IMG/VR virus record: IMGVR_UViG_3300033049_000018
Span: 1-56,032 of that record
DNA: 56,032 nucleotides
Strand: one strand, 5' to 3'
From: a virus
In this document: positions 7,192 through 14,188 of the stretch, one piece after another
Numbering within the stretch: the stretch's first letter is position 1
How the letters are laid out: the number at the start of each line of letters is the position of its first letter
Program-made: the position numbers and the translations under genes
The notes under the pieces: generated by a model
Told to the model about the DNA's origin: nothing
Database searches by the model: none
Seen by the model: only the letters and a program-made list of their open reading frames with translations

Positions 7192-7443
7192 CCACATTCT
7201 GGTCCATACCGCCCCATCCACCATGGTCCAGATGCTGCCACACAGGCCACAATGGTGCCGCTCGCCCTCCAGAGTCTTTTCAACAAATCCGCCAATGAAT
7301 CCATCATCGCTGTCTTCATATACACTGTGGCGCACCGAAGTAGGCTCTATATCAACGGCGGACTCCGGGTGGGCACATTCTTTTCTAATCTTCGCAATAA
7401 GCTCTTCGCGTTCGCGTATCTCTCTCTGCAATCTCTCGATCAT
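7189..7443 (-). CDS. Hypothetical protein with coiled coil and zinc-ribbon-like motif
   Basis: 84 residues. The N terminus (residues 1-22) is a charged helix or coiled coil (IERLQREIREREELIAKIRK). It is followed by CAHPES and, near the C terminus, HHCGLCGSIW: one Cys-His pair and one CxxC that could bind a zinc ion. AGGGG lies 6-7 nt before the ATG. No known function. The 123 bp after its stop carry no convincing gene but hold the CCGG direct repeat. Confidence 0.7.
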   Translation of the reverse strand: MIERLQREIREREELIAKIRKECAHPESAVDIEPTSVRHSVYEDSDDGFIGGFVEKTLEGERHHCGLCGSIWTMVDGAVWTRMW

Positions 7444-7452
7444 GTGTATCCC

Positions 7453-7803
7453 CTAAGACACTAAATTGTAATATCCTGCCGAGTAATGGACCTTGCCATT
7501 AGGCATGGTAACTTCTCCGACCCACACACGGTCGCCATTATCCAGACGGACGCTTTCAAATAACTTTCCAATCGAACCCACGCGGGCGTGCATTTCTGGA
7601 TATACGTCTCTGGCCCACTGACACGATCCGGGTAGATCGGTGATTCCATATACAAGGTCACCACCTTCAACCATGTGGATCACTGGAATAACTTCGTCTG
7701 GTGTCTCACAGATGAAGTGTATCAATTGATCATTTCCGGCGTAGGCAGGCGCTGACGCGCATGCCCCAACAAACAACAGTGCAGCTAATTTCAGGATGCC
7801 CAT
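7453..7803 (-). CDS. Predicted exported protein with a cysteine pair
   Basis: 116 residues. A signal peptide (MGILKLAALLFVGACASAP, then AYA) has a cleavage site after AYAG. The mature ~94 residues contain two cysteines (FICETP and GSCQW) that could form a disulfide in the periplasm, and several aromatic, beta-prone segments. No family recognised. Two other genes of the block (16426-16728 and 17918-18274) have the same plan of a signal peptide with a small Cys-containing domain, hinting at a group of envelope-acting proteins. Confidence 0.75.
   Translation of the reverse strand: MGILKLAALLFVGACASAPAYAGNDQLIHFICETPDEVIPVIHMVEGGDLVYGITDLPGSCQWARDVYPEMHARVGSIGKLFESVRLDNGDRVWVGEVTMPNGKVHYSAGYYNLVS
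7749..7760. repeat. Short hairpin, TGAC loop
   Basis: GCGC-TGAC-GCGC, a perfect 4 bp stem in the signal-peptide coding part of the exported protein gene. Confidence 0.5.
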
Positions 7804-8042
7804 ATGTTAACGTCCTCTCCTGCCTTATCTCCGACCAATCGGTAGACCGATCCAGTAAATGTGTAGGCCAAGTCCCCAACAATATTATCAATGCGGGAGG
7901 TGTGCACCCACTGACCATCTGGAAATCTGTTACGAACGTCGTCGTAAATGAAGCCCCATAGCACGTATGTTCCATCAGACCGGCATACGTGCTTACGCCA
8001 CTCTCTAAGCTCTCCGGCTATGCTGAATTCCGCATCATTCAC
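7791..8042 (-). CDS. Conserved phage hypothetical protein (83 aa)
   Basis: Contains GTYVLWGFIYDDVRNRFPDG and, close by, WVHTSRI. This kind of sequence, found in other phage early genes, may be a small nucleic-acid or membrane-associated regulator; no function is known to me. It overlaps the next gene by 13 nt and the previous one by 8 nt, so it belongs to the same transcript. Trp/Tyr-rich, one Cys, no membrane segment. Confidence 0.65.
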   Translation of the reverse strand: MNDAEFSIAGELREWRKHVCRSDGTYVLWGFIYDDVRNRFPDGQWVHTSRIDNIVGDLAYTFTGSVYRLVGDKAGEDVNIWAS

Positions 8043-8511
8043 GATTACTCTCCTTCACTGCGTTGCGTACCATTGACACAACAAGGCCCCATGCTGGGAT
8101 GTCCTTATCACGCTTAGGCGCAGAAATCACCTCTTTAATTCTTAAGAAAGGTTTGGAACTGGTATATTTGTAACAGTGCCAGTCAATCTCAAGCAATCCA
8201 GCCCAATCTGGAATCTCGTCGCGAGGGATTATATCAACCGGGGCGATGTACCAGAACCGATCAGAAAACAGTCTAGCGCCGCGCTGTTTGATGAAGGAAT
8301 CCCGGCGAAAGTCGGCGCGAGAGATTTTAATCTCGTACGCATCTACCTTATTGCCTGTAGAAGGGGCGACGTTCAGCGCCAAGAAATCAACACGACTCTG
8401 ATTTGCAAACCCAGACGACAGGCGTAATTCGCGAAAACACATATCTTTGTCGTGTCTCTTGAATAGAGCGTCTTCGATCTGGGTAGCAGTTATCGAGTCG
8501 TTTCGGTACAT
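8035..8511 (-). CDS. MmcB-like PD-(D/E)XK nuclease
   Basis: 158 residues. The core RVDFLALN, 15 residues later VDAYEIKISRADF, has the Asp...Glu-x-Lys order of a PD-(D/E)XK nuclease. The flow KxDxxxEIKxSRADFxxD, then FWYIAP and P.WAGLLEI, resembles the alphaproteobacterial MmcB DNA-repair family. It would act on DNA, in repair or in breakdown of foreign or host DNA. It overlaps the downstream gene by 8 nt and its start abuts the dNMP kinase stop. Confidence 0.75.
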   Translation of the reverse strand: MYRNDSITATQIEDALFKRHDKDMCFRELRLSSGFANQSRVDFLALNVAPSTGNKVDAYEIKISRADFRRDSFIKQRGARLFSDRFWYIAPVDIIPRDEIPDWAGLLEIDWHCYKYTSSKPFLRIKEVISAPKRDKDIPAWGLVVSMVRNAVKESNRE

Positions 8512-9194
8512 CAGTCTATCCGAACTGTTTGATGATTGTGTTTAAACCAGTCTTCGTCTAGTGGTTTGGACATGCACCCACCCTCTGGGTAACGTGTTGG
8601 AAACACATTGATACCACTAATTTTCATTCCATCCATGACTAGTTCCAGCACGGATACTTGTAGATCACCGATACTTCTGTCATTTATGATGTCGAAGTCT
8701 GTAGGGATATTATCAAGCTCCGTTTCAGATGCGTGCTGTGATGCTTTATCTGAGACCGCGTCAGCGGTCGGGCGAACGATGCGATATTTGACGGCACCAA
8801 GCTCATCTAGAATCACCCCTTCGTGCTCGAAGCGATAATCAGAACAAACGATCCTGTCTCCAAGATTACCAGACAGAACAGCCTTCCTGAACATTTCTGA
8901 CCACAACTGTGTGTTGATCATGTTGCGCCATTCAGTGCCAAGTGTTTGCATGGCATAGCGTGGAGTCTTCCCCATAAGCCATTCACACGGAACCTCTTTT
9001 AGGTCGCCCTCGATCTTGCGTTCGACCGTGTTAACATCAACGCCACATGTCTGGTACATGGCGCGAAGCATGTTCTTCAATTGGTCCGCAAATTTAAGTT
9101 CACGGAAACCAAGTTTCTCTACCAGAACTCGCGCCGCTTCGGATTTACCAGAACCGCGCTTCCCAGTGAATGCCACTACAATAGGTGTCGTCAT
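8511..9194 (-). CDS. Deoxynucleoside monophosphate kinase-like P-loop protein
   Basis: 227 residues from ATG 9194 (AAGG 7 nt upstream, overriding the longer frame to 9221). The Walker A motif GKRGSGKS is at 11-18, directly after the first strand, as in nucleotide kinases. Further on, TLGTEWRNMI and IVCSDYRFEHE resemble the substrate and lid regions of the T4 gp1-type dNMP kinase fold. Likely phosphorylates dNMPs released from host DNA or made by ThyX. The C-terminal ~40 residues (after MKISGINV) appear to be an extension. A GTCA hairpin lies within the gene. Confidence 0.75.
   Translation of the reverse strand: MTTPIVVAFTGKRGSGKSEAARVLVEKLGFRELKFADQLKNMLRAMYQTCGVDVNTVERKIEGDLKEVPCEWLMGKTPRYAMQTLGTEWRNMINTQLWSEMFRKAVLSGNLGDRIVCSDYRFEHEGVILDELGAVKYRIVRPTADAVSDKASQHASETELDNIPTDFDIINDRSIGDLQVSVLELVMDGMKISGINVFPTRYPEGGCMSKPLDEDWFKHNHQTVRID
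8754..8769. repeat. Short hairpin, GTCA loop
   Basis: GACCGC-GTCA-GCGGTC, a perfect 6 bp stem inside the dNMP kinase gene, coding Thr-Ala-Asp-Ala-Val. Confidence 0.6.
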
Positions 9195-9196
9195 AG

Positions 9197-9400
9197 TTAA
9201 CCTTCGTTCATTGCCATCCATAGGCGGTTCTCAAGCGATGTTAGTTTCGCTTGCTGTTCTTTAATTTGTGCGGCCATTTTCAGTACCAGTTCACTTAGGT
9301 CTTGAATGTATACAGCCAAATCATCGGAGTCAACACTTAATACCGTTCCCAGCATGTCTGTATTCTTGCGAATATATTCAACGTCTTCTTCTTGTATCAT
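9197..9400 (-). CDS. Small coiled-coil protein (67 aa)
   Basis: Start at 9400 overlaps the helicase stop as ATGA; the longer frame to 9550 lies wholly inside the helicase gene. Acidic N-terminal half; residues 32-62 (IQDLSELVLKMAAQIKEQQA and onward) form a heptad-like amphipathic helix. It could be a partner or regulator of the helicase. No family recognised. Confidence 0.6.
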   Translation of the reverse strand: MIQEEDVEYIRKNTDMLGTVLSVDSDDLAVYIQDLSELVLKMAAQIKEQQAKLTSLENRLWMAMNEG

Positions 9401-10788
9401 ATCACCACCGTTAGCTGCTTTGCCGCACGCGTGATTCCAGTATACAGCCACCGCGCCCCTTGATCCCTGAACACACCACTTTCGTCGTGCACGACAACGT
9501 CGTCCCATTCCGATCCCTGCGACTTGTGGACCGTCAGCACGTGGCCCCAATCCATTTGCTCACACGATACCTTAGCGCGAAACACTTCTTGTGGTGACCC
9601 ACTATAGCTGTTGCGCTTGCGGAACAAGTGCTCTTCAAAGAAGCACTGCGCGCCCCACAATCCGTACGGAAGGTTCTCCGCCTCTGGGTCCAAAAGGTCC
9701 AGTTTAATACGAGTGTTTCCGCCGATCAAGTCTCCGTGATCAGTCGTGTTCATGAGGATGGTACCGTTTACCAGTGATGGGAATTGGCGAGAGTTCTTGT
9801 TCACCAAGATTGGTTCACCAGCCATCGGGCCGGTGGCAGTGATACCTAAAGCCGCCCGAATTTTCTTGGTGATCATCCACCGCTTTTTGTGTGTGCCAAC
9901 AAGTATCATGGCATCACGATCCATGTTTAGGGTAACGTCGTCGTCTTGCCTCTTCACGACCTTCACACCATCACCGTAGTCACCGGGGCGCAACAACTCA
10001 CCCTTTCGCGCCAGCGTCGCCAGCCGAATTATCGGATTGTCAGCAGCTTGCCGATGAATTTCTGTCAGGAAAACGTCTGGTTCTTCCATGGCAAAACCCC
10101 ACTCGTCTGCCACGGGCGGCAACTGTCCGGGGTCGCCGATAGCCAGCACAGGGACGTTGAATCGTAGAAGATCGTTGGCCACTTCTGTGCCTACCATTGA
10201 CGCTTCATCAACAACGAATAGCTTGATTCCCGGAGGTATATCCTCTGGGCGCTTGAGGGCGAATGATGGTCCCTCAGAATCCATTGCTTCACGCAGTGCA
10301 TTTTCAAGTTCTGCCACACGCACTTCAAGCTCTCGATCTGACATAGCCTCGAATCTGTCGTCAGCATCACTGTCGGCGTCACGGCGCGTTTCGAGTGCCA
10401 TTTCTGCTGCTTCCAAATCCTTTTGGATAACGTCAGCCTTGGCTCCACGCGGCATATAAATAGCTTTGTGGATTGTCGTAGCCGGTTGGTTCCACCCATC
10501 AGCACGCAGCTTACCGGTCAAGACTTTCGCCGCCTTGCCTGTCGGTGCCATGTACATGACCTGTTCTTCGGTCAATTTCAGGTGGTCGATCATTGTGCCA
10601 ACACAGGTTGATTTACCCGATCCGGCATATCCTGCGAACACAAAAGACTGGCCAACGACTGAACTATCTTCTGTTGTGTCTCCGAAGAACCGATCATAAC
10701 TCGGTTCGTAGTGCTGACTGGCATTCTCATACCAATCAGCGGCCCGCTTCACAGCGGCCCACTGATGATCTGTAAGCGTAATGCCCAT
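9397..10788 (-). CDS. RecD/Dda-like superfamily 1B DNA helicase
   Basis: 463 residues from ATG 10788 (GGAAAG about 10 nt upstream). Motifs in order: Walker A GYAGSGKST (53-61), motif Ia APTGKAA, Walker B VVDEASM, motif III GDPGQLPP, motif V VLTVHKSQGSEW and motif VI YTGITRA. This is the RecD2/Dda plan of a 5'-3' helicase used to open origins or restart forks. An acidic, Arg-rich insertion of about 60 residues (DADSDADDRFEAMSDREL region) sits between motifs Ia and II and may be a coiled coil. Flanked by small coiled-coil proteins. Confidence 0.92.
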   Translation of the reverse strand: MGITLTDHQWAAVKRAADWYENASQHYEPSYDRFFGDTTEDSSVVGQSFVFAGYAGSGKSTCVGTMIDHLKLTEEQVMYMAPTGKAAKVLTGKLRADGWNQPATTIHKAIYMPRGAKADVIQKDLEAAEMALETRRDADSDADDRFEAMSDRELEVRVAELENALREAMDSEGPSFALKRPEDIPPGIKLFVVDEASMVGTEVANDLLRFNVPVLAIGDPGQLPPVADEWGFAMEEPDVFLTEIHRQAADNPIIRLATLARKGELLRPGDYGDGVKVVKRQDDDVTLNMDRDAMILVGTHKKRWMITKKIRAALGITATGPMAGEPILVNKNSRQFPSLVNGTILMNTTDHGDLIGGNTRIKLDLLDPEAENLPYGLWGAQCFFEEHLFRKRNSYSGSPQEVFRAKVSCEQMDWGHVLTVHKSQGSEWDDVVVHDESGVFRDQGARWLYTGITRAAKQLTVVI

Positions 10789-10792
10789 TTGC

Positions 10793-11107
10793 TTAGCTTT
10801 CCAGTTTGTGTCCGGCGTCGGCCTTTTTGGATGGCGACATGGCATCAACATTGACGGGAGCGTCAGCACTGAACAACTTTTCGAGATTTGCGATCAAGGC
10901 TGCGGCGCGGAGTTCTTCTTCCACGGCGGACTTGATTGTTGCATTCTCGGTGTTCTCGACCTGCTTAACGGTTGCGCGGGCGGTCTTGATACGACTTTCC
11001 GCACTAGCCTTCCGTGCACGCTGTGCATCCAGAACAATCTTCAAGTTGGTCTTGATCTTCTCAAATGGCGCGATTGCTTGGGCCACGGTCTTTGGTGTAA
11101 TAAACAT
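10793..11107 (-). CDS. Helical coiled-coil protein of unknown function (104 aa)
   Basis: Almost entirely helical, Ala/Lys/Glu-rich, with heptads from about residue 15 to 75, ending PSKKADAGHKLES. A strong ribosome site, AAGGAG 7 nt before ATG 11107, predicts high expression. It lies between the hairpin at 11131-11162 and the helicase gene. A DNA-binding or scaffold role is possible but nothing in the sequence proves it. Confidence 0.6.
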   Translation of the reverse strand: MFITPKTVAQAIAPFEKIKTNLKIVLDAQRARKASAESRIKTARATVKQVENTENATIKSAVEEELRAAALIANLEKLFSADAPVNVDAMSPSKKADAGHKLES

Positions 11108-11130
11108 AGTTATCTCCTTGTGATGTGATT

Positions 11131-11162
11131 AAGGTAAGCCCATGTCGGGATGGGCTTACCTT
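11131..11162. terminator. Strong hairpin between two minus-strand genes
   Basis: AAGGTAAGCCCAT and ATGGGCTTACCTT form a 13 bp perfect stem with a 6 nt loop. On the minus strand the stem follows the stop at 11183; the plus side ends in TTATTTCATT. It may attenuate transcription between the abundant protein gene upstream and the coiled-coil/helicase genes downstream, or protect mRNA ends. Confidence 0.65.
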
Positions 11163-11182
11163 ATTTCATTAGAATCTACGTG

Positions 11183-11989
11183 TCAACCAAGATTCTTGGT
11201 GCGCGCACCCCGGCGTCCGGCGCGGCCTGTGGGGGCCTCACTTTTCTCCGTTGCTGGCGTATCCGCTACCTTTTCTGACTCTTGTGCCGGAGCGTCCGCC
11301 ACATCATCATCATAGTCTGCATCATTTTCGCCAGTCGCGGCCATCATGTCTTCCGGCGACAGCCAGTCAACAATCTTCATCACAGGGGCGTGGCGAGTAC
11401 CAACACCCTTCACTTTCGACTTGTACTTGTTAGTCGTCAGTTCGATAACCGGGTCTTTACCGGCCTCGATCTTGTAACGACGACCAAACGCCTTACGCAG
11501 TGCATCAAAGCCGCGAATGCTGACTCCTCCACCCAAGCGCATGGTGTATTCCTCGTCGTTGCCGTCCATGGACAGCATTTCGAACGAAGCTTGGATGCTC
11601 CACCCGTCCCGGAAATTAGCCGGGTCTTCCTTCTGCATCTTGCGGATTTCGTCCAGCGTCATATCAATGTCGCCTTCAGGATCATCCGGCAAGAAGTCTG
11701 GCATGTGCTTATTCAGCAACGGTTGTTCCCGAAGGAGTTCATCAACCGTTCCCATCACCTTGCCATCCCACCAGAACGACCAAATCCAACGCGCTTCAAA
11801 GATGTTCGCGATGAACTTAGTACCGTGGGCGATTTCGTCTTCGTCCGAACCTGCGAGATACTCGCCGCTGGCCCCACGAAACTTAACGTAGGTGGACATT
11901 CCGGCTTCCGCGCCTGCGCTGAACGGGTCAGCGCCTTCGTGGTTCATTACTGCGTTCTGTGCAGACTGATCTACCAGTGAATTACTCAT
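11183..11989 (-). CDS. Conserved phage protein next to replication genes
   Basis: 268 residues from ATG 11989 (AAGGA about 10 nt upstream). The N-terminal ~190 residues carry STYVKFRGASGEYLAGSDED, then WIWSFWWDGKVMGTVDELL. The C-terminal ~65 residues are low complexity, acidic (DADYDDDVADAP) then basic (GRAGRRGARTK). Similar proteins occur in phage replication modules, and a single-strand-binding or replication-accessory role is conceivable. I do not recognise a named family, and the tail lacks the usual SSB acidic tip. The strong hairpin downstream suggests a separately regulated, abundant product. Confidence 0.6.
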   Translation of the reverse strand: MSNSLVDQSAQNAVMNHEGADPFSAGAEAGMSTYVKFRGASGEYLAGSDEDEIAHGTKFIANIFEARWIWSFWWDGKVMGTVDELLREQPLLNKHMPDFLPDDPEGDIDMTLDEIRKMQKEDPANFRDGWSIQASFEMLSMDGNDEEYTMRLGGGVSIRGFDALRKAFGRRYKIEAGKDPVIELTTNKYKSKVKGVGTRHAPVMKIVDWLSPEDMMAATGENDADYDDDVADAPAQESEKVADTPATEKSEAPTGRAGRRGARTKNLG

Positions 11990-12088
11990 CGTATGGTTTC
12001 CTTGTTTTTTGGTCTCTTGTTTGACGGTGCTTAAATTAACCCGACACACCCACCGACAAGTGTGACGACAATCCGCTCATGCGGAATT

Positions 12089-12364
12089 CTATTTAAGATG
12101 TGGTGGGATCACCCCATTGACCTGATCACCCTCAGTCAGTAAGCGCAAGAGCATGGCGATGGTTTGGACCACCTCACCCTCAAGCTCTTCCCAAGTTAGG
12201 CGATCCTCGGCGTAATGTACTGCCGCACGGACAACTTCACCAGCTTCTTCTGCCACTTTTAGCGCGACATAATTTGGCTGGGGGAATTTTTTCTTGGCCT
12301 TTTGCATTGACACTGTTGCCTTGGCAAAGATAGTGTCGATGTATGTTTGTTCTTTTGCGTTCAT
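12089..12364 (-). CDS. MazG-like nucleotide pyrophosphohydrolase
   Basis: 91 residues. All-alpha NTP-PPase core: KVAEEAGEVVRAA (EExxE) followed by EELEGEVVQTIAM (ExxxE). The usual ExxD aspartate of the second motif is replaced by Gln in EVVQTI, so metal binding may be altered. MazG-type enzymes hydrolyse NTPs or dNTPs, sanitise the pool or lower ppGpp. Overlaps the nuclease gene by 4 nt. A small hairpin (TCCGC-ATGA-GCGGA) lies in the 40 bp downstream. Confidence 0.75.
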   Translation of the reverse strand: MNAKEQTYIDTIFAKATVSMQKAKKKFPQPNYVALKVAEEAGEVVRAAVHYAEDRLTWEELEGEVVQTIAMLLRLLTEGDQVNGVIPPHLK

Positions 12365-13500
12365 TGTACTGCCGTAACAGTCAGCTTTTCAAAGCTGCCG
12401 CCTTCCTGCATATATCTATCGGGGTCAACGCCGTCAGCAATCATTAATGCTTTCGACAGGGTTTTTCGTCCAGCCTGTGATGTGTATGTGACTTTCCAAT
12501 CTCCGCCAACTACGCGACTTTCTCCCTTGGCGATCAACGCTTGCCTGATTTGCTCGTTGATTTCCTCAAGGGCGACCTTTGTTTCTTTACCAACTTTACT
12601 GAGGGTATTTCGTTGTAACACAAGGGGCGTAAGGCTGTCAATGAATTTCTGGTCCTGTTCGCTGATTTCTTGCTTGTTCAACGCTTTTCTTGCTGAAGGT
12701 ACCCGCTCCCGCGTTATTTCGTTGCAGGCGTCCTGATAATTGCAGTACTTGCATAGGCCATCCAGCTTGCCTTCTGTGGCAAACGCGTTGGCTGTGTCTT
12801 CTGCAAAAACCTTTTCGTTGCGGGCGCGCCCAATATTGTAAACCGCGTCGTCGTACGGAATAGGGAACAAGCGCATGTCTGTCAACCAAGATGCGTTGAT
12901 GTACATCAGAGCCGAGAACTCTGGCTTGTAGTCCGTGGTGTCACGAACCAATCCCATCTGCATTTGCACCTGCCCACGGTGAACCGGCTTTTCGTGTTCC
13001 AGCGTCAGGCGCGGGTCAAACGATTTCATTTCAAGATTGAAACAATCGGACTTAATGTCAGGCACATCGTAGAATGCCAAAACATCGGAAGGGGCGTCGA
13101 TAACGAGTCCGTCAAGTGTCGCGGAATGGATGCCATCAATGATGGTGTCTTGTCCGTCTCCTGCCATGATCAAGTCCATACCACGTCGGCGCAGACCACT
13201 CTCCATTGCCGGGACAATGAAGTGGTTTTCTATCATGTTGCCACGTTCCATAGCACCCCAATTGTCTTCGTGATCCGGGTCTGTCTTGACGCCGAACTCG
13301 TGTCCGCGCTTGGTGAACCACGTCTTACGGATACACCCAAAGCACTCAGACGCACCGACTGTCAACCGACGATCTTGTTTCCACGTCTTTTGGTTGTTGG
13401 CAATGTGTTCGTCGTAAAGGTCTTCGAACGCAAAACCATCTTGTGGGATTGAATCCGGCACACCATTGGCGATCAGTTCATCAAAATATGTCTTAGTCAC
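12361..13500 (-). CDS. Cas4/RecB-like exonuclease (PD-(D/E)XK, Fe-S cluster)
   Basis: 379 residues. Domains: ASECFGCIRKTWF near 50-62 (first cluster cysteines and the RK.W entry helix), a conserved His in the N-terminal helix region, HSATLDG (motif II Asp), FNLEMKS (motif III E-x-K) and a Gln-containing helix GQVQMQMGL, then CKYCNYQDAC near 255-264 supplying the remaining cysteines. This is the Cas4/AddB-like 4Fe-4S nuclease plan. In phages it resects DNA ends for recombination. A helical domain of about 100 residues follows. Precedes MazG with a 4 nt overlap. Confidence 0.85.
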   Translation of the reverse strand: MTKTYFDELIANGVPDSIPQDGFAFEDLYDEHIANNQKTWKQDRRLTVGASECFGCIRKTWFTKRGHEFGVKTDPDHEDNWGAMERGNMIENHFIVPAMESGLRRRGMDLIMAGDGQDTIIDGIHSATLDGLVIDAPSDVLAFYDVPDIKSDCFNLEMKSFDPRLTLEHEKPVHRGQVQMQMGLVRDTTDYKPEFSALMYINASWLTDMRLFPIPYDDAVYNIGRARNEKVFAEDTANAFATEGKLDGLCKYCNYQDACNEITRERVPSARKALNKQEISEQDQKFIDSLTPLVLQRNTLSKVGKETKVALEEINEQIRQALIAKGESRVVGGDWKVTYTSQAGRKTLSKALMIADGVDPDRYMQEGGSFEKLTVTAVQ

Positions 13501-13512
13501 TGGACAATACCT

Positions 13513-14130
13513 TCATTTAGTTTTAGATTGCTCACGTTCGAATACTCCCGTATCCATGAGGTAATAAAATACTCTGGCTGTGTCTCTGACGTCCACTAGC
13601 GCATCGTGTGCTCCGTCAGATTTGTACCCAAACAGCTTCTGTGTACACTCTTCCAGTTTTGGCCACTTCCACTGCCTGCGCCTCTTTGGCGTGGCCTTGA
13701 TCAGATCAATGCTGGCAAGCATCGTGCAGATAACTTTCTTCCCTTCAAACGGATCGCGGTATTCGGTGCCGGTTTCGTCCGCATACACTTTTCCTGCGTG
13801 ACGCATTACTACAATATCGAACGCGGCATTGTGCGCAACCAAGATATCGGCTGTGGCGACGTAATCGAGCCACACCTCGTATGCAGAAATAAGCTCAGTC
13901 CCAAACTCGTCAGCCAGAGCATTTGTGATGCCAGTGATTTCCGCAGCTTTAGGGTCTACTTTCCATTGTCCATGAGTTTTGATCATGAAGTTAACGGCAC
14001 CCATTTCCGCACGGTTTGCAGCATCCAACTTCATACCTAACTGAACAGGCATTGGCTGGTCTGGGTGGCAGTGATCCAACTTTGGCTTCGTAAGCCCGGT
14101 TGTTTCTGTGTCAAAAAATAGTACGTTCAT
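13513..14130 (-). CDS. DnaQ-like 3'-5' exonuclease (DEDDh)
   Basis: 205 residues. Exo I FDTETTG (6-12), Exo II HNAAFD near 99-104, Exo III HDALVDVRD near 174-182 with the catalytic His, so DEDDh type. Probably proofreading or DNA end trimming; PolA in the next upstream gene has its own exonuclease-like motif, so this may serve recombination or RNA turnover. It has its own promoter (14153-14180). Confidence 0.88.
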   Translation of the reverse strand: MNVLFFDTETTGLTKPKLDHCHPDQPMPVQLGMKLDAANRAEMGAVNFMIKTHGQWKVDPKAAEITGITNALADEFGTELISAYEVWLDYVATADILVAHNAAFDIVVMRHAGKVYADETGTEYRDPFEGKKVICTMLASIDLIKATPKRRRQWKWPKLEECTQKLFGYKSDGAHDALVDVRDTARVFYYLMDTGVFEREQSKTK

Positions 14131-14152
14131 GATTCGTTTCCTTAGTAGTGCC

Positions 14153-14180
14153 CTTATATCAGAGCTTCAATCCTTGTCAA
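14153..14180 (-). promoter_or_regulatory. Sigma70-like promoter for the exonuclease operon
   Basis: Minus strand: TTGACA (14180-14175, 6 of 6), 16 nt, TATAAG (14158-14153, 5 of 6). It lies in the 58 bp gap between PolA and the exonuclease gene, pointing at the latter. Confidence 0.75.
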
Positions 14181-14188
14181 GAGTTATT

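Noticed and set aside
7065-7325. 86-codon minus-strand frame
   Set aside because: Overlaps the 7189-7443 gene, which has a strong ribosome site and a zinc-ribbon-like pattern; only its last third is in free space.
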